Below are positions 8,311 through 16,104 of a stretch of 64,000 nucleotides of DNA, one piece after another. The position numbers were made by a program, and so were the translations under genes. The stretch is taken from assembly GCA_963844255.1 (NCBI GenBank), contig CAWJNP010000033.1:40917-104916 (forward strand), read 5' to 3'. Source of the DNA: SZAS-79 sp963844255. Its GTDB lineage: Bacteria > Pseudomonadota > Gammaproteobacteria > Burkholderiales > SG8-39. How positions within the stretch are numbered: position 1 is the first letter of the stretch; each line of letters opens with the position of its first letter. The notes under the pieces are model-generated. The model was given only the letters and a program-made list of their open reading frames with translations, had not been told where the DNA came from and made no database searches.

Positions 8311-9738
8311 ATGACCAGCGAATCCATTCATATCAAGCCTGTGATCCTGTGCGGCGGCAGCGGCACGCGACTCTGGCCGATGTCGCGCAAGCTGCTGCCC
8401 AAGCAGTTTCTTCCCCTGGTCTCGACCGGCAGCAGCCTGTTGCAGGACACCGCAACGCGCGCAAGCCTGGTCTCCGGGGGTTCCGAGGCGATTGTAGTCT
8501 GCAACGAAGAGCACCGCTTCCTGGTGGCGGAACAACTGGCCGCCTGCGGCACGCCCGCGCTGCAGATGCTCGAGCCGGCAGGTCGCAACACCGCCGCGGC
8601 CGTCGCTGCGGCTGCGGTGGCGAGCGAGACGGAGAACCCGGTCCTCCTCGTGCTGGCCTCAGACCACGCGATCACGGATCTCGCCGCCTTCGGCGATGCG
8701 GTCCGGCGCGCTGCGGCGCTTGCGGCCGAGGGTTATCTGGTGACCTTCGGTATCCAGCCTGCGGGACCGGAAACGGGGTTCGGGTACATCGAGCGCGGCG
8801 AGCCGATCGCGTCCGTGGCAAATGCCTTTCGGGTCGCGCGGTTCGTGGAAAAGCCGCCGGTCGCTGCCGCCCAGGCGCTCATCGACACCGGCCGCGCCTA
8901 CTGGAACAGCGGCATGTTCGCCTTCACCGCCGCACGCCTGATCGAGGAGATGGCGCGTTACCGGCCGGACATCCTCGCCGCTGCGCGCGCCGCGGTCGCC
9001 ACCGCGCAGCAGGATCTCGGGTTCCTGCGCCTCGGGCGCGAGGCGTTTCTCGCCAGCCCGTCCGAGCCGCTCGACCGCGCGGTAATGGAGCACACCGATC
9101 GTGCGGCGGTCATTCCGGCCGGCTTCGGCTGGAGCGACGTCGGCTCATGGGGTGCGCTCTGGGAAATCGCCGAAAAAGATGCCGCTGGCAATGCATCTCG
9201 CGGCGACGTGCGCATGCAGGACACGCGCAATTCGCTGGTGTTCAGCGACCGGCGGCTTGTGGCAACGCTTGGCGTCGACGACCTGATCATCGTCGAGACG
9301 AACGACGCCGTGCTGGTCGCCGACCGCTCGCGCAGCCAGGAAGTGCGCGACATCGTCGAAGGCATGCAGGGCACGGAGCGCACCGAACACCTGAGCCACA
9401 CGCGGGTCTACCGGCCGTGGGGCTATTTCGAGAACCTCGATTCCGGGCCGGGCTTTCTGGTCAAGCGGATCATGGTCAAGCCGGGCGCGGCCCTGTCGCT
9501 GCAGATGCACCATCATCGCGCCGAACACTGGGTAGTGGTGAGTGGAACGGCACGGGTCACGCGCGGAGAAGAAGTTTCCCTGCTTGAGCGTAACCAGTCG
9601 GTCTATATACCGCTCGGGGAAACGCATCGGTTGGAAAACCCCTCCGCCGAGGAACCGCTGCACCTCATCGAAGTGCAATCCGGCGATCAGATCAGCGAGG
9701 ACGATATCGTGCGGATCGAGGACATTTACAAGCGCTGA
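8311..9738 (+). CDS. manC: Mannose-1-phosphate guanylyltransferase / mannose-6-phosphate isomerase
   Basis: Bifunctional type II enzyme (ManC/AlgA/CpsB family) that isomerises fructose-6-phosphate to mannose-6-phosphate and makes GDP-mannose from mannose-1-phosphate and GTP. The N-terminal nucleotidyltransferase domain holds CGGSGTRLWPMSRKLLPKQF at residues 14-33 and FVEKP near 178. The C-terminal cupin isomerase domain has the metal-binding HHHRAEHW...GTA region near 399. Its 475 aa match the family. The ATG at 8311 precedes the conserved core by about ten residues. No phosphomannomutase gene is in the window. GDP-mannose may feed the gmd product encoded at 46-47 kb and mannose residues of the glycan. 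Confidence 0.95.
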   Translation: MTSESIHIKPVILCGGSGTRLWPMSRKLLPKQFLPLVSTGSSLLQDTATRASLVSGGSEAIVVCNEEHRFLVAEQLAACGTPALQMLEPAGRNTAAAVAAAAVASETENPVLLVLASDHAITDLAAFGDAVRRAAALAAEGYLVTFGIQPAGPETGFGYIERGEPIASVANAFRVARFVEKPPVAAAQALIDTGRAYWNSGMFAFTAARLIEEMARYRPDILAAARAAVATAQQDLGFLRLGREAFLASPSEPLDRAVMEHTDRAAVIPAGFGWSDVGSWGALWEIAEKDAAGNASRGDVRMQDTRNSLVFSDRRLVATLGVDDLIIVETNDAVLVADRSRSQEVRDIVEGMQGTERTEHLSHTRVYRPWGYFENLDSGPGFLVKRIMVKPGAALSLQMHHHRAEHWVVVSGTARVTRGEEVSLLERNQSVYIPLGETHRLENPSAEEPLHLIEVQSGDQISEDDIVRIEDIYKR

Positions 9739-9838
9739 CCCAAGCGCTGCTTCGTTACGGCCACACGTATCAACGCTAGAATTCGGCAATGAAAACTCAC
9801 ATGCACACCGCAATTCTCATGCACCCTGGAGATATTTG

Positions 9839-11185
9839 ATGGAGGACGTCTCACAGGGGAAACTTCGCTTGAATGTACTTCTTCTCTGCAACCGCACTGG
9901 CAGGAGTGTCGACGCGAGAACGGTAACTGATCATATCGATGCGTATTCAAAGTACTCGCGGCATCGGGTTCAGGAACTTTCATTTCTTCGTGAGCTGCCT
10001 GCGGCACTCGACCTGCAGCAGTTTGACGTGATTGTCATCCACTATACGATCGCGATCGGCTGGTTGCGTGAGCACTACCTGAGCGATGCATCGATTGATC
10101 GGATCAGAAATTTTTCAGGGCTCAAGGCCTTGTTCATTCAGGACGAGTACCGTTCAGTGAACGCACTGCACGAGTCGTTGCGAGCTCTGAGAATGGACGT
10201 GCTCTTCACATGCGTTCCGCAAAGCGAAGCGGAAAAAGTCTATCCGGTGGAATCGCTGCCGGGAATCGCCAAAATCAGCAATCTGACCGGTTATGTGCCG
10301 GAGTCCCTGCTTTCGTTACCGGTTTCACCGATTGCGGAACGACCTATCGATGTCGGCTATCGAACCCGCAAGCCACCATTCTGGCTTGGGGAACTCGCCT
10401 ACGAAAAGTGGCGGATTGCCGAGAAATTCGGAGAGTATGCGTCTGAGACCGGCTTGAACCTGAATCTTTCGTATAACGAAGCAGAGAGGCTCTATGGGCC
10501 GGCTTGGACGGAATTCGTATCGAATTGCAAGACCATGCTGGGTGTCGAGAGCGGATCGAGTGTGTTTGATTTCGATGGCAGCCTTCAGCGCGACGTCGAG
10601 GAATACGTCGCACTTCGGCCGGACGCTTCGTTTGAAGAAGTTCAGAAAAAGTTCCTCCTGCCGCACGAGGGGCTGATTCGGTATAACCAGATTTCGCCGC
10701 GCTCCTTCGAGGCCGCGGCATTGCGGACGGTCATGGTCCTGTACGAAGGCGAATACTCCGGCGTCCTGAAGCCCTGGCGCCACTACATTCCTCTGCGCAG
10801 AGATTTCTCGAATTTCCCGGAGGTTCTGGCAACAATGCGCGATTCCGCGAAGCTGCAGCAGATTGCGGACAACGCCTACAACGAAGTCGCACTCAATCCG
10901 GCATACAGTTACAAGGCATTCATTTCGCGTTTCGACGAAGTCATTGAGAGCCAATTCATCGGGGGATCGAAACACCGATCGAAGGCGCCGTATACCCGGA
11001 ACAAGTACCTTGGCCAATTGGCGCGAAGTCCCTCATATGTCGCACACCGACTCTATTCACCGGTGTTCCAGTGGCTTCTGCTCGCCCCTTCCAGACGCGG
11101 GTTTGCCATGAACGTCTGGTATTCAATCCCGCAGAACCTCCGGGAGTCGGTCCGCCCCCTGCTGAGATGGGTATTGGGCCGATAG
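9839..11185 (+). CDS. CgeB-like GT-B glycosyltransferase (paralogue 1)
   Basis: Protein of 448 aa with a C-terminal block (ISPRSFEAAALRTVMVLYEG, near residues 284-303) like the donor-binding region of CgeB/YkvP-type glycosyltransferases (Glyco_trans_1_2). The N-terminus has LNVLLLCNRTG and later FIQDEYRSVNA. ATG at 9839 is preceded by GGAG at 7 nt spacing; the frame is open further upstream but that part overlaps manC. A close paralogue lies at 36202-37602 in the same orientation. It sits between manC and the 2-epimerase gene. A TAGAAT hexamer at 9777-9782 may be a promoter element. A glycosyltransferase role is inferred; the sugar is unknown and some annotations would leave it hypothetical. 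Confidence 0.75.
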   Translation: MEDVSQGKLRLNVLLLCNRTGRSVDARTVTDHIDAYSKYSRHRVQELSFLRELPAALDLQQFDVIVIHYTIAIGWLREHYLSDASIDRIRNFSGLKALFIQDEYRSVNALHESLRALRMDVLFTCVPQSEAEKVYPVESLPGIAKISNLTGYVPESLLSLPVSPIAERPIDVGYRTRKPPFWLGELAYEKWRIAEKFGEYASETGLNLNLSYNEAERLYGPAWTEFVSNCKTMLGVESGSSVFDFDGSLQRDVEEYVALRPDASFEEVQKKFLLPHEGLIRYNQISPRSFEAAALRTVMVLYEGEYSGVLKPWRHYIPLRRDFSNFPEVLATMRDSAKLQQIADNAYNEVALNPAYSYKAFISRFDEVIESQFIGGSKHRSKAPYTRNKYLGQLARSPSYVAHRLYSPVFQWLLLAPSRRGFAMNVWYSIPQNLRESVRPLLRWVLGR

Positions 11186-11187
11186 CG

Positions 11188-12276
11188 ATGAAGATCGTGA
11201 CAATAATCGGGGCACGCCCCCAGTTCATCAAGGCAGCTCCGGTTTCCAAGGCACTCGCAGGTCGGTATGGAATAGAGGAGGTGCTGGTCCACACTGGTCA
11301 GCACTTCGACGAAGCGATGTCCGACGTTTTCTTCCGCGAAATGGGAATACCAACGCCTCGGCACCAGCTTGCCATCGCCGGCCTTTCGCATGGCGCCATG
11401 ACCGGTCGGATGCTGGAAGCTATCGAAACCGTCCTGATCGAGGAGAAGCCCGACTGGACGCTGGTGTATGGCGACACCAATTCAACACTCGCAGGCGCTC
11501 TTGCCGCTTGCAAACTGAAGATACCGGTAGCGCACGTGGAGGCGGGTTTGCGTTCGTTTAATCGTGCGATGCCGGAAGAAATCAACCGTATCTGCGCAGA
11601 CCACGTCTCGACGGTTCTCTTCGCGCCCACGGAAACGGCAGTGAAGAATCTACACAGGGAAGGCGTGGGTTCTGCATCGATTCTCATGACCGGTGATGTG
11701 ATGTATGACGCTACCCTCGCGTTCGTCCGCGTGGCCGAGGAGCGAAGTTCCGTCCTCGAGAGACTCGGGTTGAAACCGGGTTCGTATCTCCTCGCCACGA
11801 TACACAGGGCCGAAAACACCGATGACCCGCTGCGCCTTGCCGCAATCATCGAGGGGCTTGGCATTGCCGCGCGGGAAAACCCTGTTGTGCTTCCTTTGCA
11901 TCCGAGAACCAGGAACGCGCTGGCGCGACTGCAGATCCCTGTTCCCGAATCCGTGCAGGTCGTGGAACCCGTGGGTTATCTGGACATGCTGGTGCTGGAA
12001 AAGAACGCCCGGCTCATTGCGACGGACTCGGGCGGCGTGCAGAAAGAAGCCTATTTCCAGCGCGTTCCCTGCGTTACGTTTCGCGCTGAAACAGAATGGG
12101 TGGAACTTGTCGAAGCAGGGGTCAACCGCCTGGTGAGCCCGGGCGACGCCCGGGGCATCGCCTCTGCGATCCGGGTGGGTCTGGCTACCCCGGAGAGTGC
12201 GTTCCAGGGCAGCGCACTGTACGGCCACGGCGACGCGTCCGGCAAAATAGCTGCCTGGTTCGACGACCCGACCTGA
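11188..12276 (+). CDS. wecB: Non-hydrolysing UDP-N-acetylglucosamine 2-epimerase family (WecB/WbpI)
   Basis: Cytoplasmic 362-aa enzyme that inverts C2 of a UDP-N-acetylated glucose-type sugar. Motifs are GARPQFIKAAP at residues 8-18, a GDTNST loop, HVEAGLRS near 115-122, HRAENTDD near 205 and ATDSGGVQKEA near 277, all characteristic of the family. The ATG at 11188 lies 2 nt after the preceding stop. WecB converts UDP-GlcNAc to UDP-ManNAc. WbpI, the same family, converts UDP-GlcNAc3NAcA to UDP-ManNAc3NAcA. Because the wbpA-B-D-E set is in this window, the WbpI activity is a real alternative. No UDP-ManNAc dehydrogenase (WecC) was seen nearby. Confidence 0.92.
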   Translation: MKIVTIIGARPQFIKAAPVSKALAGRYGIEEVLVHTGQHFDEAMSDVFFREMGIPTPRHQLAIAGLSHGAMTGRMLEAIETVLIEEKPDWTLVYGDTNSTLAGALAACKLKIPVAHVEAGLRSFNRAMPEEINRICADHVSTVLFAPTETAVKNLHREGVGSASILMTGDVMYDATLAFVRVAEERSSVLERLGLKPGSYLLATIHRAENTDDPLRLAAIIEGLGIAARENPVVLPLHPRTRNALARLQIPVPESVQVVEPVGYLDMLVLEKNARLIATDSGGVQKEAYFQRVPCVTFRAETEWVELVEAGVNRLVSPGDARGIASAIRVGLATPESAFQGSALYGHGDASGKIAAWFDDPT

Positions 12277-12277
12277 T

Positions 12278-13114
12278 ATGGCACTTCCGGAGGCGCCGGT
12301 ATCCGCCATCATTCCCTGCTTCCGCTGCGCGGGCACGATTCGGCGTGCGGTGCTCAGCGTCGCATCCCAGACACGAAGGCCCATAGAACTGATCCTGATC
12401 GACGACGCGAGTGGTGACGAAACCGTCGCGGCCCTGGATTCGCTGCGCGACGAATTCGGCCGCGACTGGGTCAAAGTCATCCGTCTGGAGAGGAACGCAG
12501 GCGCCGCAGCCGCGCGCAACGCCGGTTGGGACGCCGCGCGGGGCGAGTACCTTGCGTTTCTGGACGCAGATGACTCCTGGCTGCAGCACAAGGTAGCGCG
12601 TCAATACGCGTTCATGAAGGCGCACCCCGAATGCGAGGTGAGCGGGCATCTCGCGTTTTATGAAAATCGTGCTTCATCGGAGGCAACCGGGACCCAACCG
12701 CACCACAGGGAGATCGGCCGCGCATGGGTGCTGCTGAAAAACCCCATGGTGACGCCGTCCCTGATGGTTCGCCGAGCGCTTCCGTTCCGGTTCAATCCCG
12801 GCAGCAGGTACATGGAAGACCACCGGTTTCTGCAGGAGGCGGTATGTTCCGGCATCCGGGTGGCAAGAATCGAGGAAACCTTGGCCATCGTCCACAAGGC
12901 CGCGTTCGGCGAATCGGGCCTCAGCGCCGCTCTTTGGCCCATGGAGCGCGGTGAACTCGGCAACCTCAAAGCGTTGCGCGAAGCCGGCCACATCGGCCCG
13001 ATCGAACGCGGACTGCTGGTCGCCTACTCGCTTGCAAAATTTGTGCGCCGGCTGGCCATCACCTGGATGCGCCGCGCCGTCCGAAGGATGTCAGCCCCGA
13101 TCAGGCCGGCTTGA
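12278..13114 (+). CDS. GT2 glycosyltransferase
   Basis: Family 2 glycosyltransferase of 278 aa starting 1 nt after the epimerase stop, so probably co-translated. GT-A features are the N-terminal VSAIIPCFRC strand, LIDDASGDET near residues 40-49, NAGAAAARNAGW, and FLDADDSW near 92-99 with the DxD metal site. A conserved YMEDHRF segment (ED acid motif) follows near residue 180. The C-terminus is basic and amphipathic. It probably adds one sugar of the repeat unit; the donor is unknown. Its end overlaps the convergent SDR gene by 14 nt. Confidence 0.88.
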   Translation: MALPEAPVSAIIPCFRCAGTIRRAVLSVASQTRRPIELILIDDASGDETVAALDSLRDEFGRDWVKVIRLERNAGAAAARNAGWDAARGEYLAFLDADDSWLQHKVARQYAFMKAHPECEVSGHLAFYENRASSEATGTQPHHREIGRAWVLLKNPMVTPSLMVRRALPFRFNPGSRYMEDHRFLQEAVCSGIRVARIEETLAIVHKAAFGESGLSAALWPMERGELGNLKALREAGHIGPIERGLLVAYSLAKFVRRLAITWMRRAVRRMSAPIRPA

Positions 13115-14156
13115 GATGCGCAGCGTGTTTGGCAATCGTGCTGCGGATCATCGGCAGATTCTCCCGGGTCCACTTCACGGTCCGCTGCAATCCATCTTCA
13201 AGGCCGATTCCGGCGCGAAACCCCAATTCCCGCTCCGACTTGGCGGTGCTCCCGAATCTTTTGCCCGAATTATCCCAGGGGCGCCGCGGCAGATGGTGGA
13301 ATCCGGCTTCGTTACCAGCGAGCCTGTTGAGAGTAGCAGCAAGGTCATGAATTGAAGTTTCCACCCCACTGGCAATGTTGTAGGCCTCACCCGGCCTGCC
13401 GCTCAGAGCACACGCCGCCAGACCACGCGCCACGTCCTCCACATAGATGAAGTCGCGCGTTGCCACGCCGTCGTTCTCCAGCGGCAAGGGCTCGCCGTTC
13501 AGGGCCTTGTAGACGAACGTCGGCGTGACATTTCGCCATATAGTTGCCGGTGTCCCGCGCCAGCGCCCGGCACCGAGAATCTCCCCCGGTCCGTAGACGT
13601 TCTGAAAACGCGCACGCACCGTCGGAAGCGAGTGCTGCTTGTGATAGTAGACCGAATAGAACTCGCCGAAGATCTTTGACATCGAATACGGGCTGTCATT
13701 GTTATGCAGCGAAACGATATCCGACTCTTCCGTGGCATGCGCTTCACCGAAGGTCTTTTCCGCCAGCGCACAGCCCGCGGCCGAGTAGACAACTTTCCTG
13801 AGCCGCTTGAAGCCCTTGATGGTTTCGTACAGCTTGAGCGTAGTCAGTGTATTGTTTTCATGATCGGCAAGCGGATCATGGATCGAACTCTGGTTTCCGT
13901 GGTAGGTGCACAGATGGAACACGAAGTCGTACTCGTCCTTCAAGGCGGCCAGCAGCGCGTCGTCGGTGATCGATCTTTCGCTGAACTCGACCCTCGGATC
14001 GGCAGGGATGTTGCTCCGCTCCGCGGAAAGCAGGTTATCCACGATATGAATGCGTCCGGCCCCCGAGGCGAGCAGATGCCGCACGAGGTTGCTTCCGACG
14101 AAGCCGGCGCCCCCGGTTACGAGGATGCTGGAATCCTTGAATGTCAGGCCGGTCAT
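13101..14156 (-). CDS. NAD-dependent sugar epimerase (SDR), WbmF-like position
   Basis: Extended SDR of 351 aa. It has the Rossmann glycine motif VTGGAGFVGSN near residues 13-23, YSAAG as the Ser strand, and YSMSK as the catalytic Tyr/Lys. The start chosen is ATG at 14156, ten residues before the Rossmann strand; the frame is open upstream but overlaps the preceding gene. It is the last of three minus-strand SDR genes that follow asnB. The set of three SDRs, an amidotransferase and wbp genes parallels the Bordetella wbm O-antigen locus (WbmF/G/H), where the substrate is a UDP-diacetamido-uronic acid. The exact step (C4 or C5 epimerisation) cannot be assigned here. Confidence 0.82.
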   Translation of the reverse strand: MTGLTFKDSSILVTGGAGFVGSNLVRHLLASGAGRIHIVDNLLSAERSNIPADPRVEFSERSITDDALLAALKDEYDFVFHLCTYHGNQSSIHDPLADHENNTLTTLKLYETIKGFKRLRKVVYSAAGCALAEKTFGEAHATEESDIVSLHNNDSPYSMSKIFGEFYSVYYHKQHSLPTVRARFQNVYGPGEILGAGRWRGTPATIWRNVTPTFVYKALNGEPLPLENDGVATRDFIYVEDVARGLAACALSGRPGEAYNIASGVETSIHDLAATLNRLAGNEAGFHHLPRRPWDNSGKRFGSTAKSERELGFRAGIGLEDGLQRTVKWTRENLPMIRSTIAKHAAHLKPA

Positions 14157-14166
14157 GGGTCGAGGG

Positions 14167-15099
14167 TCAGCTTTTCGGTGCGGCGAGATGGGAAAACACG
14201 TCCGATACCCCGTGTTCCCGGTACCAGTCCAGTTGTCTGCGGATCGTGTCCTTGAAGCCGACGCGCGCCCTCCAGCCCAGCACGCGTTCCGTTGCAGATG
14301 CATCGAGGACAACCGCGGGCACGTCGTCCGCTCCGGGTGGGACGACCGGCACGGGTTCCGGCAGGACGACCTTCAGGTAGTCGGCGACCTCGTCGAAGAT
14401 TTCCTTGATCGAATGTCCCTCGCCAGTGGAGACGTTGAATATCCCTGCGGAAGCCTCTTCGCGCACGACAATATCCATCAGTGCGACAAAATCCGACATG
14501 TCGAGGAAGTCACGAACCGTATCGCTGCAGAAACACTTCTGGCCTGCCTGCAGCCGCTTGTAGAAGGTCGGGATCGGGCCGATTGCCAGCCGTGGACCGG
14601 TAATATTGGCCAGCCTGAGGGATACGACCGGCAGCTTTGACATGAGCATGAACTGCTCGCCCGCCGTCTTGGACACGCCATAGCTTGTGAACGGGGCCAC
14701 AGGATGGCTCACCGGGATCGGGACGCTGGACGGCCGGCCATAGCAGAGGGCCGTCTGGAAGTTGACGATTCGCTTCGCGCCGCTCGCTTCAGCAGCCCGG
14801 ACCACATTGATCGAACCCATCACGTTCGTCGCAGCGTCTTCCCGCCAGTCAGAAGGATCCTTGTACGCCGCTGCACTGTGTATCACGACATCCGGCTTGA
14901 AAGCGGCGAACTCTCGGTCCACCAGTGCCGCATCGACGATCGAGCCTTCGACAACGTGCAAGCCCTGAATCGCAGGCACGACCTCACGCTTTCCCGTCGC
15001 GAAATTGTCAATCACCAGGATTTCATGGCCGACGGGAAGCCAGTGCTCGATCAAGTTTGAGCCGAGGCAGCCTGCGCCACCGGTAATCAGTATCCGCAC
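14167..15099 (-). CDS. NAD-dependent sugar epimerase (SDR), WbmG/H-like
   Basis: Extended SDR of 310 aa with the N-terminal motif ITGGAGCLGSN, a TALCYG strand carrying the active-site region near residue 115, and YGVSK as the catalytic Tyr/Lys. It is clearly paralogous to the next gene upstream in the operon (15110-16048): both share HSAA/HTAA..YKDP.DW, FQTALCYG, RLAN..GPR and RDF motifs at matching positions. The ATG at 15099 sits directly on the Rossmann strand. Probably acts with its paralogue on the same or successive UDP-diacetamido-uronate intermediates; this is inference from context. Confidence 0.83.
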   Translation of the reverse strand: MRILITGGAGCLGSNLIEHWLPVGHEILVIDNFATGKREVVPAIQGLHVVEGSIVDAALVDREFAAFKPDVVIHSAAAYKDPSDWREDAATNVMGSINVVRAAEASGAKRIVNFQTALCYGRPSSVPIPVSHPVAPFTSYGVSKTAGEQFMLMSKLPVVSLRLANITGPRLAIGPIPTFYKRLQAGQKCFCSDTVRDFLDMSDFVALMDIVVREEASAGIFNVSTGEGHSIKEIFDEVADYLKVVLPEPVPVVPPGADDVPAVVLDASATERVLGWRARVGFKDTIRRQLDWYREHGVSDVFSHLAAPKS

Positions 15100-15109
15100 G
15101 TCCGGGAAC

Positions 15110-16048
15110 CTACTTCTTGTCGGCGTGCTTCAGGTGAGTATATTCACCTTGAACGCCATGCTGCTGGTAGTACTTGACCGCCGCCGCAACGGTTTCCCCG
15201 AGGCTGGTGAATTCGACTTTCCCGAAATCGGCAAACGTGCGCGAAGGATCAAGGAGGATGGAAGGTGCGTCGTCCGGGCCCAGTTCACGCACTTCGGGCA
15301 CTGGATACTCCTTCAATTCCATCGCCGAAACGACCGAGTCGTACAGATCCTGGATGGCGATGTCCTTGCCGGACGAAAAGTGATACGCGCCGTGTCCGGT
15401 GCCGTCCGCCGCGCGCACCACCGTGCGGGCCAGATCCTTGACGAACACGAAGTCGCGTCTCGCCTTGGTTACGAAGCACTTCTTTCCATCTTTCAAGCGC
15501 TGGAAAAAGATCGGCAAGGGGCCACTGACGTTTCGTGGACCGACAACGTTGGCCAATCGGAACGTGACGTAATTCAGGCCGGAGATCTCGAGATAGTCCT
15601 CGGCGGCGGTCTTGGATATGGCGTAGCTGCTGTTGGCCGGGTTCTTGGGATGGTCGAGCCGGATCGGTTGCTGCGTCGGTTTCAAACCGTAACAGAGCGC
15701 CGTCTGGAAGTATATGAAGCGGCCAACCTTGCTGTGCTTGGCTGCTTGAACCAGATTCGCACCGCCCACACAGTTTGTCGTAGCGTCGCTGTACCAGTCC
15801 TCGGGATCCTTGTAGGACGCTGCGGTGTGCACAAGCACGTCCGGTTTGAAGTCCCCGACAAGACGATCTATGAGATCGCGATCGGCGATCGAACCGATCT
15901 CGACCCTGAGGTTGGGATTCTCGCCGAGGTGCTCGCGGCGGCCCGTGGCAAGGTTGTCGATACCGAGCACCTTGTCGCCACGCTCGAGCAACAGCTCCGT
16001 GACGTGGGAGCCGACCTGGCCGCACGCGCCGGTGACGAAAACCTTCAT
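15110..16048 (-). CDS. NAD-dependent sugar epimerase (SDR), WbmG/H-like
   Basis: Extended SDR of 312 aa. The Rossmann motif VTGACGQVGSH starts at residue 5; TALCYG and the catalytic YAISK follow. It is the tandem paralogue of 14167-15099, 10 nt away. Downstream of asnB by about 56 nt, it is probably in the same transcript (asnB, then this gene, then two further SDRs). Family members act as 4-epimerases or 5-epimerases of UDP-sugars. Assignment to the diacetamido-uronic acid branch rests on the adjacent wbp genes and the Bordetella wbm parallel. Confidence 0.83.
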   Translation of the reverse strand: MKVFVTGACGQVGSHVTELLLERGDKVLGIDNLATGRREHLGENPNLRVEIGSIADRDLIDRLVGDFKPDVLVHTAASYKDPEDWYSDATTNCVGGANLVQAAKHSKVGRFIYFQTALCYGLKPTQQPIRLDHPKNPANSSYAISKTAAEDYLEISGLNYVTFRLANVVGPRNVSGPLPIFFQRLKDGKKCFVTKARRDFVFVKDLARTVVRAADGTGHGAYHFSSGKDIAIQDLYDSVVSAMELKEYPVPEVRELGPDDAPSILLDPSRTFADFGKVEFTSLGETVAAAVKYYQQHGVQGEYTHLKHADKK

Positions 16049-16104
16049 GAAAACCCCTCGGATAAAACGAAAATTATAGCAGAGCAGACCTTACAGAACC
16101 GATC

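Noticed and set aside
9730..9749. Direct repeat AAGCGCTG after manC
   Set aside because: Only two 8-bp copies with a 4-nt gap; too short to assign a function.
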